A stretch of DNA of 40,679 bases, taken from assembly GCF_002149035.1 (NCBI RefSeq), contig NZ_NGFP01000052.1, positions 1 through 40,679 on the forward strand, read 5' to 3'. A model generated the notes under the pieces. It had not been told where the DNA came from and ran no database searches. It saw only the letters and a list, made by a program, of their open reading frames with translations. How positions within the stretch are numbered: the first letter of the stretch is position 1; every line of letters starts with the position of its first letter. Of this stretch, positions 24,408 to 38,692 are shown piece after piece. A program made the translations under genes and the position numbers. The DNA is from Streptosporangium minutum. Its GTDB lineage: Bacteria; Actinomycetota; Actinomycetes; Streptosporangiales; Streptosporangiaceae.

Positions 24408-27400
24408 TCAAGGCACGTGGGGAAAGACCTCGCAACTCGCCGACCTTGCCCGGTCCCGCCACCACATGAGCCCGTTCTGGTCTGCCAGTCGTGTCAGCGT
24501 CTCAAGGTGCCGGGAGGCGGCGGCTTTGTCGCCCAGGGCGGAGGCGAGCAGGGCCAGGTACCAGTCGACGGGCCCCATGCAGACCACCGCCGAAACCACT
24601 GAGATCCGCCCGGAGTACGGCAGCAGCGCCGAGTAGGTCACCTGGCAGGCCGGCAGGTCCCCGACGGCGGCCTGGGCCGCGCCCTGCAGGCAGGTCGTGG
24701 AGAGCCACGACCAGTCCGGCGGCGGTGCCGGCCAGCCGTTCGCGGCCAAGGCGCGGGCCTCCCGCACGCGGTCCTGCGCGCACAGCTGCAGCACCCGGGT
24801 ATCGTGATCCGCACTGGGGTGAACGCCGGTGATCGCGTCGATCAGCGGCCCTGCCTCCGCGATGGTGCCCTGGTTATAGCGCAATATGAGCCGCCCGATC
24901 GCCACCACTCCGCCCGCATACCAATAGCCGATCCGGGTGGCCTGGCGTTCGGCCTCGCCGTACAGGGGTTCGGCGTCGTCGAACCGCCCGCTCAGGACGA
25001 GCCGGTTGATCCGCCATATGGTGTGCTGAAAGCGCGGCCATGGCAATGACAGCCGCTCCAGCATGACGTCGCAGCGGGCGGCGGCCGCGTCTGCGGCGGC
25101 CAGGTCGAACAGCTCCAACCGGTGGTGGGTGAACATCATCTGGGCGAGCAGTTCGAATCCCGGCATTCGGGTGCGCAGTGCGAGCTCGTGCAGTTCCTCG
25201 GTGAGCTCCAGCAGCTCGGGGATGTGCAACGGCTGAGGCAGCGACAGGTGCCGGGCGTTGAGCATCCGCATCAGCAGATACGGGTCGCCCAGCCGGCGAG
25301 CCATCGCGATCGCCTCTGCGGAGAAGGCGTCACCGCGGGGGTCATCAGTCCCGTACAGCTCCTGTGCCAGTCCGCCCAGGAGGAGGGCTCGCTCGTGGCT
25401 GTCGGCCTCGGGCAGCGCTCGCAGCGCGGCCTCGAACCGTTCCACCAGCCGCAACTCCGCCGCCCTGTACAGATCACGCAGTGTCCAGATCGCCGGGGCA
25501 TCCAGTGCGGTGAGGGCGCGGGCGGTCAGCTCCGAGTTCGCCCCGGATCGGTCGGCGGCATGTACGGCCTTCGCACGGACCTGTCGCGCGCCGATCACGT
25601 CTCCGGCCTCCAGCAGCGCACGGACCTGCCGCAGCAGCAGCTCCACGTGCTCTATCGGGTCACCCGCGCAGGCGCCGTGCGCGGCGACCGCCCGGCCCCA
25701 CCAGACAGCCGCCTCCTCGTAGGCCAGGCGCAGGCTCGCCTGTTCGGCGGCGGCGGTCGCCCAGCGCGTGGCATCGGCATACGCGGCAGGGCCGGCCTCC
25801 ACCGCGTGATGAGCGATGACCGTGACGTCCACGCCTGGCCGGGGGGACAGGGCGGTCATGACCGCCTGGTGGATGACCGCCTTGCGCAGCGGCGGGATCT
25901 CGCGTACGAGGGTCTCCCTGACCAGGTCGTGGGCGAACGCCATGGCACCCTCACCGGGAACGAGCAACCCGGCCCGGGCGGCCCGGTCCAGCGTGTCGTA
26001 GACCTCCACCCATCCGATCTCAGACGCCTCGCACACCTCGGCGACCACGCCCGGGTCGAAGTTCCGGCCGATCAGTGCGGCGACACCGAGAACCTCACCG
26101 GCCCGCGCGCCCAGTCTGCCCAGCCACCAGCGGATCAGGTCGGCCACCGCCTCGGGAACCGCCTCCAGATCTCGTCCCTGGGCCAGTAGCCGGGCGCTTT
26201 CCCGCACGAAGAAGGGGTTGCCGCCGGTCCGCTCGGACAGGCGCTCGGCGGAGGACTCGTCCACCTCGGCGCCCATGGCCGAGGCGACCGCGCGCACATC
26301 GTCCACCTCCAGGCCGGTCAGCCGGACGCGGAGCAGGTCGTACCGGGCGAGCTGACCCAGCAAACCGTCCAATGAGAGATGGAACGAGCCGCGGGGAAGT
26401 GCTGTGCCGTGAATCGCCGTCTCGTGGAAAGCCGTCTCGCGGAATGCGGTGGCCAGCGTCAGCGGGACCGCCGTCTCGCTGCCCGCTAGCATGACGACAT
26501 CTCTGAGCAGTTCGAGTGAGGCCGGGTCGGCCCAGTGCAGATCGTCGAGGATGACCACCAACGGCTGGGTCCGCGCGATCGCGGTGAGCCAGTGAGCGAT
26601 GACTTGGTTGCGGTGGAGCAGTGCCGCCGCAGTGGAGCCGCTGGGCATCTCCTCGTCGAGGAACCCGGCCAGCGCCTGGCGGTCCGGCGGCGGAGCGATC
26701 TCATCCAACGTGCGCAGCACCTGAAGCCACGGCCACAGCGGCGGGGCCCCCTCCATGTTGTGGCAGTTGCCCCACAGCACCACGTAGCCGAGGTCGGCAC
26801 ACTGGTCGCGAAACGCCTCCAGCAGCTGGGTCTTGCCGATGCCCGGCTCACCGCTCACCGCTGCGACGGCTACGCCGTTTCGGCCCGCGCGTGTCGGCAG
26901 CGTCCTCAACTCGGAAAGCTGCAGCTCCCGCCCGACAAGGAGCCGCGGTGGCGACTGCGGAGGTACGGGCACCGACACCGCGGTGGTGGTCAAGGGCGGG
27001 TTTGTGAGTGAGTCGGAGTGCCGGAGGATGTCGTCCTCCAGCGCCCGTAGTTCCGGGCCGGGGTCGAGGCCGAGCTGTTCGGTGAGCAGGTCCCTGGCGC
27101 GGCGGAGCACGGCGAGCGCGTCGGCCTGCCGCCCGCTGCGGTACAGGGCCATGGCCAGCAGCCACCACAGCCGCTCGCGCAGCGGGTGCGCGGCCGTCTC
27201 GGTCTCCAGGTGGATGATCACCGCCTGCGGGCGGCCGAGGTCCAGCAGGGCCTGGGCGCGCCGCTCGATCGCGACCAGGTGTAACTCGCGAAGGCGGCTG
27301 ACATCCGTGATGGCCCAGGTCTCGTCGGCGAACTCGCCGTACGGCTGGCCGTGCCAGAGCCGCAACGCCTCGTCCAGGGAGACGAGCACCTCACCGGGGG

Positions 27401-27749
27401 GACGTGACTCCGATCGGGTGACCAGTTTGGTGAACCGGATCGCGTCGACGTTCGTGGTGGCGAGCAGGTAGCCGGGAGACTGCCCGACGAGCAGCCGGGG
27501 AGGGGTTCGGGGGCTGCGGCCGGGCTCAATGACCCGGCGCAGATTCGACACATACGAGTGCAGGCTGGACAGGGCGCTGGCTGGGGGCGCCCCGCCGTAC
27601 AGGTCATCGATCAACGTGTCCGCGGACACGACCGCCCCCTGCGCGAGCAGTAACCGGGCCAGTACCGCACGCGGGCGCGGACCGCCGAGGTCGACCTGAA
27701 CCCCGCCGTCGCTGTAGGCCCCCACCGGGCCAAGCACCCGAAACTCCAC
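24408..27749 (-). CDS. SARP/AfsR-type regulator with BTAD and AAA ATPase domains
   Basis: 1113 residues. The N-terminal OmpR-type winged helix starts MEFRVLGPVGAYSDGG and includes VDLGGPRPRAVLARLLLAQG. The BTAD (about 95-245) contains LHLVAIERRAQALLDLGRPQ and ADALAVLRRARDLLTEQLGL. The STAND/AAA ATPase has Walker A GEPGIGKT (300-307) and Walker B VVILDDLHWAD (398-408). A long helical TPR-like region completes it. Large SARPs activate antibiotic biosynthesis genes. GTG 27749 is preferred over 27758 because AGGTGG lies 5 nt upstream and MEFRVLGP is the usual start of the family. It is on the same strand as, and about 690 bp from, the PKS gene and is its most likely activator. Confidence 0.92.
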   Translation of the reverse strand: MEFRVLGPVGAYSDGGVQVDLGGPRPRAVLARLLLAQGAVVSADTLIDDLYGGAPPASALSSLHSYVSNLRRVIEPGRSPRTPPRLLVGQSPGYLLATTNVDAIRFTKLVTRSESRPPGEVLVSLDEALRLWHGQPYGEFADETWAITDVSRLRELHLVAIERRAQALLDLGRPQAVIIHLETETAAHPLRERLWWLLAMALYRSGRQADALAVLRRARDLLTEQLGLDPGPELRALEDDILRHSDSLTNPPLTTTAVSVPVPPQSPPRLLVGRELQLSELRTLPTRAGRNGVAVAAVSGEPGIGKTQLLEAFRDQCADLGYVVLWGNCHNMEGAPPLWPWLQVLRTLDEIAPPPDRQALAGFLDEEMPSGSTAAALLHRNQVIAHWLTAIARTQPLVVILDDLHWADPASLELLRDVVMLAGSETAVPLTLATAFRETAFHETAIHGTALPRGSFHLSLDGLLGQLARYDLLRVRLTGLEVDDVRAVASAMGAEVDESSAERLSERTGGNPFFVRESARLLAQGRDLEAVPEAVADLIRWWLGRLGARAGEVLGVAALIGRNFDPGVVAEVCEASEIGWVEVYDTLDRAARAGLLVPGEGAMAFAHDLVRETLVREIPPLRKAVIHQAVMTALSPRPGVDVTVIAHHAVEAGPAAYADATRWATAAAEQASLRLAYEEAAVWWGRAVAAHGACAGDPIEHVELLLRQVRALLEAGDVIGARQVRAKAVHAADRSGANSELTARALTALDAPAIWTLRDLYRAAELRLVERFEAALRALPEADSHERALLLGGLAQELYGTDDPRGDAFSAEAIAMARRLGDPYLLMRMLNARHLSLPQPLHIPELLELTEELHELALRTRMPGFELLAQMMFTHHRLELFDLAAADAAAARCDVMLERLSLPWPRFQHTIWRINRLVLSGRFDDAEPLYGEAERQATRIGYWYAGGVVAIGRLILRYNQGTIAEAGPLIDAITGVHPSADHDTRVLQLCAQDRVREARALAANGWPAPPPDWSWLSTTCLQGAAQAAVGDLPACQVTYSALLPYSGRISVVSAVVCMGPVDWYLALLASALGDKAAASRHLETLTRLADQNGLMWWRDRARSASCEVFPHVP

Positions 27750-28380
27750 CCTTACCACCTACGATCTCAGCGGCACGTCGCTACGAGGATGTCCATGGGT
27801 CCGTGAAACCCGATGAACGGCTCCCCTGTCTTGCCGGGGCTCTGCTTCCTTGTTTCACATCGAGTGACTCCTGAGGAAGAAAGCCGTGCGACATCCGATG
27901 TATCGTGACTGCCCGCTTTGTTGTAGATCGTCCCTCGTAAGGGTGATATCGAATCCGCTGGAAGGCGGATGCCCGATCTTAGGGCGTATGTCCTGGATCA
28001 GGAAGCTGACATCCGGAGCCGGAACTGACCGGGGCGACGCCAACGGTGACCGCCGGCATCATGGGGAGTACGCCCAGGCGAGGGCGGCGGAGGAGAAGCC
28101 GTCCGCGCGGAGCCGGCGCACACGCGGATCGTCGTCGGGGTTCACCGACGGGGAACGCGCGACGTGCCGGAGGCGGCCAGGAGAAGCCGACCGCCCACCC
28201 CGGGCGGCACGGCGGCACCTCTCACCGTGATCACCGCCGGGCGTGGCGGCAAGCTCGCGAAACACTGAGCTCGGACATTCTCAGTGCCTTCCTCGCACTC
28301 GCCCGACCGGAAACGAAGGGGGCGTCATGCGGTGGTCGTGGCTCCACGACAGAACCGTGCGCCGCCACGACGGTGACGAA
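27750..28380. other. Long intergenic region between PKS and SARP genes
   Basis: About 630 bp without a recognisable gene. It must contain the SARP promoter. A minus-strand frame ending DPRVRRLRADGFSSAALAWA, then YSP (28059-28200), has some coding character and could be an eroded gene end, but no family is evident. No SARP-type direct repeats stood out by eye. Confidence 0.4.
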
Positions 28381-28413
28381 GATTCCGCCCGGTCCATCAG
28401 GCCGGGCGGAATC
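28381..28413 (-). terminator. Perfect 12-bp hairpin after the PKS gene
   Basis: GATTCCGCCCGG (28381-28392) and CCGGGCGGAATC (28402-28413) pair perfectly around a 9-nt loop, 24 bp beyond the PKS stop codon. No U-tract. Confidence 0.65.
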
Positions 28414-28437
28414 CGTCATGTGGCGGGGTACGTGATG

Positions 28438-33906
<5,469 letters not shown>

Positions 33907-34056
33907 GGCGGTTTTCCCCTGTTACGGCTTCTGGGCGGAGGCGGGAGACTCTGCGTCGCGTGCCTGGGGGAGCAGCGCGGAGTCACCGCGGCCGGAGGAG
34001 AGGACGCGCACCTTCGCAGCCCGCTGTTCCAGCGCATCAAATGATGACGATCGCTA

Positions 34057-34094
34057 CTTGCCGCCGGCTTGTAGGCCCTCTTGCCGCCGGCTTG
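34057..34094. repeat. 15-bp direct repeat upstream of the PKS gene
   Basis: CTTGCCGCCGGCTTG occurs at 34057-34071 and 34080-34094, a 23-bp period (about two helical turns). It lies about 150-190 bp upstream of the PKS start, where direct-repeat activator sites such as SARP boxes would be expected, but I cannot assign it. Confidence 0.55.
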
Positions 34095-34136
34095 AAGATG
34101 TTCCCGTGACGCACTCGCCGGCCGAGAACCGCGAAC

Positions 34137-34484
34137 GTGGCTACCCCGGCAGCACCGAGGAACCAGGCGCTCAACGACGACGAACTCGGCATCTCGACAC
34201 TCACGCAGACCCCAGGACGCCTCGATGACGGAACACCGATCGACTACGCCTGGGGCATCGGCGGTCGATCACACGCCGGGCACCGCGTCCATCGGCACGG
34301 AGGAGGCCGGCCAGGTCTGCGAGCCGTGCAGGCCCGAATACCCGGCCTGGACCTCAGCATGGTCCTCATCGCAGTCGCCGACGACACCGAACGCCGAGGG
34401 GATCTCCTCAACAGCACCGCACTGTCGCGACATTTGTCCAAGACCGATGGTCGGCGGCCCAGGCATCATGCCCTGCATGAGTGA
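34137..34484 (+). pseudogene. C-terminal fragment of a beta-lactamase-family serine hydrolase
   Basis: The frame reads GISTLTQTPGRLDDGTPIDY, AWGIGGRSHAGHRVHRHGGG, PGLRAVQARIPGLDLSMVLI and AVADDTERRGDLL. DGTPIDYAWG and the HGGG motif (the KTG-like third motif of class C beta-lactamase/esterase-type serine hydrolases), followed by a self-contained strand region, are characteristic. The SxxK and YxN motifs and roughly 300 N-terminal residues are missing, and there is no ribosome site. A remnant, not a working gene. Confidence 0.6.
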
Positions 34485-35310
34485 GTACGACGTTCAGCAC
34501 TCGCAGGGAATGCACGTGGTCCACGACGGCCCGCCGCAGGCGCCCCCGCTGCTGCTTATCCATGGATCCGGTGCCTCGGGCGCCTTCTGGGGCCCGATAG
34601 TGCCGGCACTGGCCGGCCACCATCACGTCATCCGGGTCGACCTCCCGGGCTGCGGCCAGTCCCCGCCCGCGCCGGCATACGACGTGCCCCTGCAGGCGGC
34701 CCGGGTGGCGGCACTGCTCGACGACCTCGGCCTTCGCCGCGTCGCCACGGCCGGGCACTCCAGCGGCGGCTACGTCGCCACCGCGCTGGCCGAACAGCGC
34801 CCCGACCTGGTGGGGTCGATCGCGCTGATCAGCTCTGGGCCGAGTCCCGACGCGCTCCTTCCGCAGCCGTTCATCCTCAAAGCCCTGCTGGCCCCGCCGC
34901 TCGGCCCGCTCCTGTGGGCGAGTCGTTCGGACGCGATGATCCGCGCCGGGATCGGCGCGACGGCCGCCGGCCCGGTGCACATCCCGGACGACGCGATCGC
35001 CGACCTACGGGCCACCCCGTACCGTGCGATGCGGGCGGTGCTGCGCCAGAACGGCGCGTACCTCGCCGAGCGGAGCGTGCCCGATCGGCTCGCCGCTCTC
35101 GGCATCCCGGTGCTGGTGATCTTCGGCGGTGCCGACCCACGCTGGGAGCCGTCGTCGGCGCACCAGTACGACGCGGTGCCGGACACGCGGGTCGAGCTGC
35201 TGCCCGGCGTCGGGCACCTGCCCATGCTGGAAGCGCCCGAGGCGACCAGCGACCTGCTGCTGGGCTTCACGGCGACGTCTGCTGACCCGCTCGTGCCCCT
35301 TGAGACCTAG
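34477..35310 (+). CDS. Alpha/beta-fold hydrolase
   Basis: 277 residues. HGSGASGAFWGPIVPAL (oxyanion-hole HG motif), VIRVDLPGCGQSP, the nucleophile elbow GHSSGG, FGGADPRWEP (acid) and GVGHLPMLEAPE (catalytic His) give a complete triad. It resembles cytosolic esterase/MhpC-type hydrolases. No strong ribosome site precedes the ATG at 34477; an ATG at 34468 is an alternative, and the frame runs far upstream through the serine-hydrolase remnant. It is divergent from the PKS and only 9 bp before an AraC gene, so it is probably cotranscribed with that regulator. A role in releasing the PKS product, which lacks a TE, is possible but unproven. Confidence 0.85.
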   Translation: MSEYDVQHSQGMHVVHDGPPQAPPLLLIHGSGASGAFWGPIVPALAGHHHVIRVDLPGCGQSPPAPAYDVPLQAARVAALLDDLGLRRVATAGHSSGGYVATALAEQRPDLVGSIALISSGPSPDALLPQPFILKALLAPPLGPLLWASRSDAMIRAGIGATAAGPVHIPDDAIADLRATPYRAMRAVLRQNGAYLAERSVPDRLAALGIPVLVIFGGADPRWEPSSAHQYDAVPDTRVELLPGVGHLPMLEAPEATSDLLLGFTATSADPLVPLET

Positions 35311-35319
35311 ACTGGTCAC

Positions 35320-36219
35320 GTGCCGCCGACCGGGACGCCGTTCGACTGGGCGAGCGTGGACGTCGCGGTCCCGCGCCCGTCAGCCCGGTTGCCGGGGATC
35401 AGCATGGCCGGGTTCAGCCAGCGCGTCGCTGCGCCACGCGTGGACATCGCGATGGTCGCGCACCCAGCCGTCACCCTGCTCATCGACCTGAGCGAGGGAG
35501 AGGGCGTCGTCTACCACACCGATGGCCGGCACGAGCGCGGCAGTGTCGTCATCGGGCTCCTGCCGGGCGATCTCCGGGCGACCAGCCGGGGCGTCGGGCG
35601 CTTTCTCCAGATCCGGCTGGAGCCGGTCGCGGCGGCCGCGATGCTCGGCGCGTCGGCCGAGCTGAGCGGGACGCTGGCCGGCCTTGAAGCGGTCTGGGGC
35701 CGCGACGCCGGGCGAGCCGAGGACAGGCTGCGCGCCGCCGCGTCGTGGGACGAACGGTTCGCGATCGCGGCGGAGATCCTCGGCCGACGGCTGGCCGCCC
35801 GCCGGCCGATCGATCCGGAGGTGGCCCGCACCTGGCGGCGGACGCTCGTCAGCCGGGGGCGGGCGCGGGTCGACGGCCTGGCGGCCGACGTCGGCTGGAG
35901 CCGTAAGCGCCTGTGGTCGCGCTTCCGCTCCCAGCTCGGCATCACGCCCAAACGCGCCGCCCGGCTCGTGCGGTTCGACCACGCCGCGCATCTTCTGGCG
36001 GCGGGTCACCCCGCCAGCAGCGTGGCCACCGAAAGCGGCTACGTCGACCAGTCCCACCTCCACCGCGAGGTCAAGACGTTCACCGGGCTCACGCCCACGG
36101 TCGTGGCCGTCGCGCCGTGGCTCGCGATCGACGACGTCGCGTGGCCCGACTCGACGCCGGGCGGGCTCAGGATGTGGCCGGCACCGTCCGGGGCGTCCGG
36201 GACTGCGAGATCTGGCTGA
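35320..36219 (+). CDS. AraC-family transcriptional regulator
   Basis: 299 residues from a GTG at 35320, 9 bp after the hydrolase stop. The N-terminal beta-rich sensor contains MVAHPAVTLLIDLSEGEGVV and IGLLPGDLRATSRGVGRFLQ. The C-terminal AraC DNA-binding domain (about 175-265) contains VDGLAADVGWSRKRLWSRFR, SQLGITPKRAARLVRFDHAA and ASSVATESGYVDQSHLHREV. The profile, with a DUF6597-like sensor and 'QLGITPKR', is common in actinomycete stress or catabolic regulators. Target probably the hydrolase operon. The 3' end overlaps a GntR remnant on the opposite strand. Confidence 0.88.
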   Translation: MPPTGTPFDWASVDVAVPRPSARLPGISMAGFSQRVAAPRVDIAMVAHPAVTLLIDLSEGEGVVYHTDGRHERGSVVIGLLPGDLRATSRGVGRFLQIRLEPVAAAAMLGASAELSGTLAGLEAVWGRDAGRAEDRLRAAASWDERFAIAAEILGRRLAARRPIDPEVARTWRRTLVSRGRARVDGLAADVGWSRKRLWSRFRSQLGITPKRAARLVRFDHAAHLLAAGHPASSVATESGYVDQSHLHREVKTFTGLTPTVVAVAPWLAIDDVAWPDSTPGGLRMWPAPSGASGTARSG

Positions 36220-36448
36220 TCACGTCGCGCAGGTGGTCGCGCATCGCGGCCTCGGCCGGCTTCCCGGCGGCGATGGTGTCCACGATCTTCTCGTGTTGAC
36301 CGAGCGAGACGGTGGACCGTCCCGGCTGGCGCGACAGCCGGAACTGATGGCGGACCAGCCGGCCCTGCAGCCTGGCCAGGATGGTACGGGCGGTCACCTG
36401 CCCGGCGACCTCCTGCAGCATCGGCCAGCGTCTTGAGCCCTTCGTCAA
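36167..36448 (-). pseudogene. GntR/FadR-family regulator fragment (FCD domain end)
   Basis: The minus strand reads ARTILARLQGRLVRHQFRLS, RQPGRSTVSLGQHEKIVDTI and AAGKPAEAAMRDHLRDVISQ, which matches the C-terminal helices of FCD domains (H.KIVDAI..G....AA..AM..HL). The N-terminal winged helix and most of FCD are missing; the 93-codon frame begins in unrelated text. It overlaps the end of the AraC gene by 53 bp. Just upstream (36453-36560) another minus-strand tail reads DGTRFTLMPYGQGLDLTGP, which I do not recognise. Confidence 0.6.
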
Positions 36449-36634
36449 GGACTCAAGGGCCGGTGAGATCGAGACCTTGGCCGTACGGCATCAGGGTGAA
36501 CCGCGTTCCATCGGCCGGGACTCCGTCGTCCACGTCGCCGTGGCCGTACGGCACGGCTCCACCATGGTCTGTCCCCGCTGACAGGGACGCCCACATGGCC
36601 ACGCGCGGCAACCCCCTGACGTAAGGTCCCGGGT

Positions 36635-37039
36635 GTGGACATGACAGCCCCGGTACCCCGCGTCCTCGTGATCGGCCTTGACCCGTATCGGGTTCCCGGG
36701 CCCTGGGACCCGAAGCCGGTAGCCGACGCAATCGAGGTCGGCGTAGCTCGATTCGCCGAGCACGGCGTCGCCGTCGAGACCTGCCTGTTCGGTCTCGACG
36801 GCAGCGACGACCTGGAAACGGTCGTCAGCCATACCCTGCGCGCGCGGCCCTGGGAATGCGTCGTCATCGGTGGCGGCGTACGGAAATCCGAAGATCAGCT
36901 TGAGCTGTTCGAGCAGGTCGTCAACCTGGTACGACGACACGCTCCCAACGCGGCGATCGCGTTCAACAGCACCCCGACGGATACCTTCGACGCAGCCGCC
37001 CGCTGGATCGACATTCCCGGACCGGCCGGTTCCGGCTGA
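36635..37039 (+). CDS. Conserved-looking small cytosolic protein, unknown function
   Basis: 134 residues. GTG 36635 has AAGG 8 nt upstream; an ATG two codons later is an alternative. Alternating strands and helices (RVLVIGLDPYRVPGPWDPKP, CVVIGGGVRKSEDQLELFEQ, NAAIAFNSTPTDTFDAAARW) suggest a small Rossmann-like alpha/beta fold with a Gly-rich loop VIGGGV. No catalytic motif that I recognise. A hairpin follows 18 nt after the stop. It lies upstream of the P450/peptide locus but is separated from it by a terminator and an A/T-rich stretch, so a link is doubtful. Confidence 0.7.
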   Translation: MDMTAPVPRVLVIGLDPYRVPGPWDPKPVADAIEVGVARFAEHGVAVETCLFGLDGSDDLETVVSHTLRARPWECVVIGGGVRKSEDQLELFEQVVNLVRRHAPNAAIAFNSTPTDTFDAAARWIDIPGPAGSG

Positions 37040-37057
37040 CCAGCGCGGCACCTGACC

Positions 37058-37083
37058 GGAGCCCACCCCGGCCGCTGGGCTCC
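37058..37083 (+). terminator. Hairpin after the 134-residue protein gene
   Basis: GGAGCCCA (37058-37065) pairs with TGGGCTCC (37076-37083), 8 bp with a 10-nt loop, 18 nt past the stop codon. Confidence 0.5.
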
Positions 37084-37189
37084 GGGCGGAGCACCACCGG
37101 ACCGCCGGCTCTCACCGCGTCTGGATCACTGCCCGGTGAGGGCGAGAGCGGGTGGCCCTTCCCGGGACACTCCCGCCATCGCATTCCGT

Positions 37190-37263
37190 CAATTCTGTAA
37201 ATTAAATACCATTCTTTCTCATTAATCACTTGGTGAACAGTAAGAATGATCTAAAGGTATAAG
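37190..37263 (+). promoter_or_regulatory. A/T-rich putative promoter region of the P450/peptide operon
   Basis: About 75 bp with markedly low GC in a window of roughly 70% GC, lying in the 400-bp gap before the P450. It includes ATTCTGTAAATTAAATACC, TTGGTG (37230) and TATAAG (37258), but these are 22 bp apart, so no standard -35/-10 pair can be claimed. Imperfect copies of AGAATGRT occur on both strands. The rest of 37084-37439 has open frames that I regard as noncoding leader; the P450 frame is open back to 37281 but without family-like text. Confidence 0.4.
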
Positions 37264-37439
37264 CTGCCGCTGTTCCTGGTTTGGCATCGTCCTTCCCATC
37301 GTTGCCGCGCACCGGCAGGCCTGGAGGCCCGGCCGCCTGTTCGGCGAGGTGGCGGGCGGCGCCGCTCTCCTGGCGGGGCGCACGAGTGGCACCGCCTGCG
37401 CGTACACCCGAGATCACGGACGGCGTGGGGCAGGTGGGG

Positions 37440-38687
37440 ATGGCGACGGTTGGCGAACCGGATCAGATCGCTCCCGACGGCGACGGGAACCGGCCGTGGG
37501 CGGGCGTGGCCGGGGGCCTGCCCGCCGGGGCGGCGCGGTGGTACCGCCGGGACCCACTGGGATTCGTCGAGCGGGCGGCCCGCGAGCGGGGCCCGGTGTT
37601 CCGACTTCCCGACGACGGGTCCCTGTGCGTGGCCGACCCGGTGGAGGCCCTGCGGGTGCTGCACGACGAGGAGGGCCACTACGACGAGGTGTCCGACTTC
37701 TTCCACCTCCGCGGCGGCCGGCTGGAGCCGCGGGCGACACAGGTCGCGATCGGGCGGGCGGCGCGCGCGACGTTACGCGCCCACCTGGCCGCGCACCGCG
37801 AACGGCTGCCCGCCGTCGTGGCGGAGCTGGGGGAGGTCAGCGAGTGGCCGTCGGCCGGACGCACCGCCGCGTACCGGTTCCTGGCCGGGGCGCTGCTGCG
37901 CCCGGACAGCCCGCCGGCGCTACGGGAGCTGATGGCGCGGGTGGTGCGGCGCGATGTCCTGATCCGTCCCGCCGGCCCGCTGGCGCGCGCGGCGCAACAG
38001 GCGCTGTGGGCGCGCGTGGTACGGGCGGTCGCCGGTGAGGCACGTGCCCGGCGGGCCGGCCCACCGCCCGGCCGGCCCGGCGACCTGCTGGACGCCGTGA
38101 TCGAGGCCACCCCGCCCGGCACCCCCGCCGAGCAGGTCGCCCAGGCCTACCTGCTGCTGTTCCGGACCTCGGTGGCGCCGGTGGGCCACGTGGTCGCCTG
38201 GGCGCTGCTGGCGGCCGCGACCCACGGCGTCGACCTGGCGGACGTGCCCGCGGAGTCGGCCGTACGGGAGTCGCTGCGGCTGTGGCCGGTGGCGTGGCTG
38301 CTGGGCCGCCCGGTACTCCGCGCCCACCAGGTCGGCGGCGTGCGGCTGGAGCCGGGGGAGAGCGTGTCGGTCTGCTCCTACCTGCTGCACCGCGACGACC
38401 GGCACTGGCCGCAGGCCACCCGGTTCAGGCCCGGCAGGTGGGACGGCCCCGGCCCCCGCGGGCCCTACCTGCCCTTCGGCGGCGGCCCGTTCACCTGCGC
38501 CGGCGCCGCCGTCGCCCAGACCCTGGCCACCGACCTTCTCGCCGCCGTGACCGACGGCGCCCGCCTGGAGGTACGCGGCGGCCACGGACGCCCCCACGTC
38601 GCCGGCATCATCACCCCTCCCCGGTTCGAACTGCGCCGGACCCCACACCAGCCCCCGACCACCAGCCGCCACCAGGAAAGGAGGTGA
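37440..38687 (+). CDS. Cytochrome P450, probable peptide cross-linking enzyme of a RiPP locus
   Basis: 415 residues. The heme-binding motif FGGGPFTCAG (346-355, Cys353 ligand) and the K-helix ESLR (277-280) are present, as are HRDDRHWP and the FRPGRWDG 'PERF'-like stretch. The I-helix (AYLLLFRTSVAPVGHVVAWA, from 236) lacks the usual (A/G)Gx(D/E)T acid-alcohol pair; A and P take the E/T places. ATG 37440 was chosen because the earlier 53 codons are not P450-like; GTG 37425 is an alternative. The TGA stop lies inside the ribosome site of the next gene, a 21-codon peptide gene, so the two are translationally coupled. P450s paired with tiny precursor genes install biaryl or C-N bonds between aromatic side chains. 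Confidence 0.9.
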   Translation: MATVGEPDQIAPDGDGNRPWAGVAGGLPAGAARWYRRDPLGFVERAARERGPVFRLPDDGSLCVADPVEALRVLHDEEGHYDEVSDFFHLRGGRLEPRATQVAIGRAARATLRAHLAAHRERLPAVVAELGEVSEWPSAGRTAAYRFLAGALLRPDSPPALRELMARVVRRDVLIRPAGPLARAAQQALWARVVRAVAGEARARRAGPPPGRPGDLLDAVIEATPPGTPAEQVAQAYLLLFRTSVAPVGHVVAWALLAAATHGVDLADVPAESAVRESLRLWPVAWLLGRPVLRAHQVGGVRLEPGESVSVCSYLLHRDDRHWPQATRFRPGRWDGPGPRGPYLPFGGGPFTCAGAAVAQTLATDLLAAVTDGARLEVRGGHGRPHVAGIITPPRFELRRTPHQPPTTSRHQERR

Positions 38688-38692
38688 GTTAC

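Noticed and set aside
37281-37439. N-terminal extension of the P450 by 53 codons
   Set aside because: Low-complexity, no ribosome site, and P450-like text begins only after the ATG at 37440.
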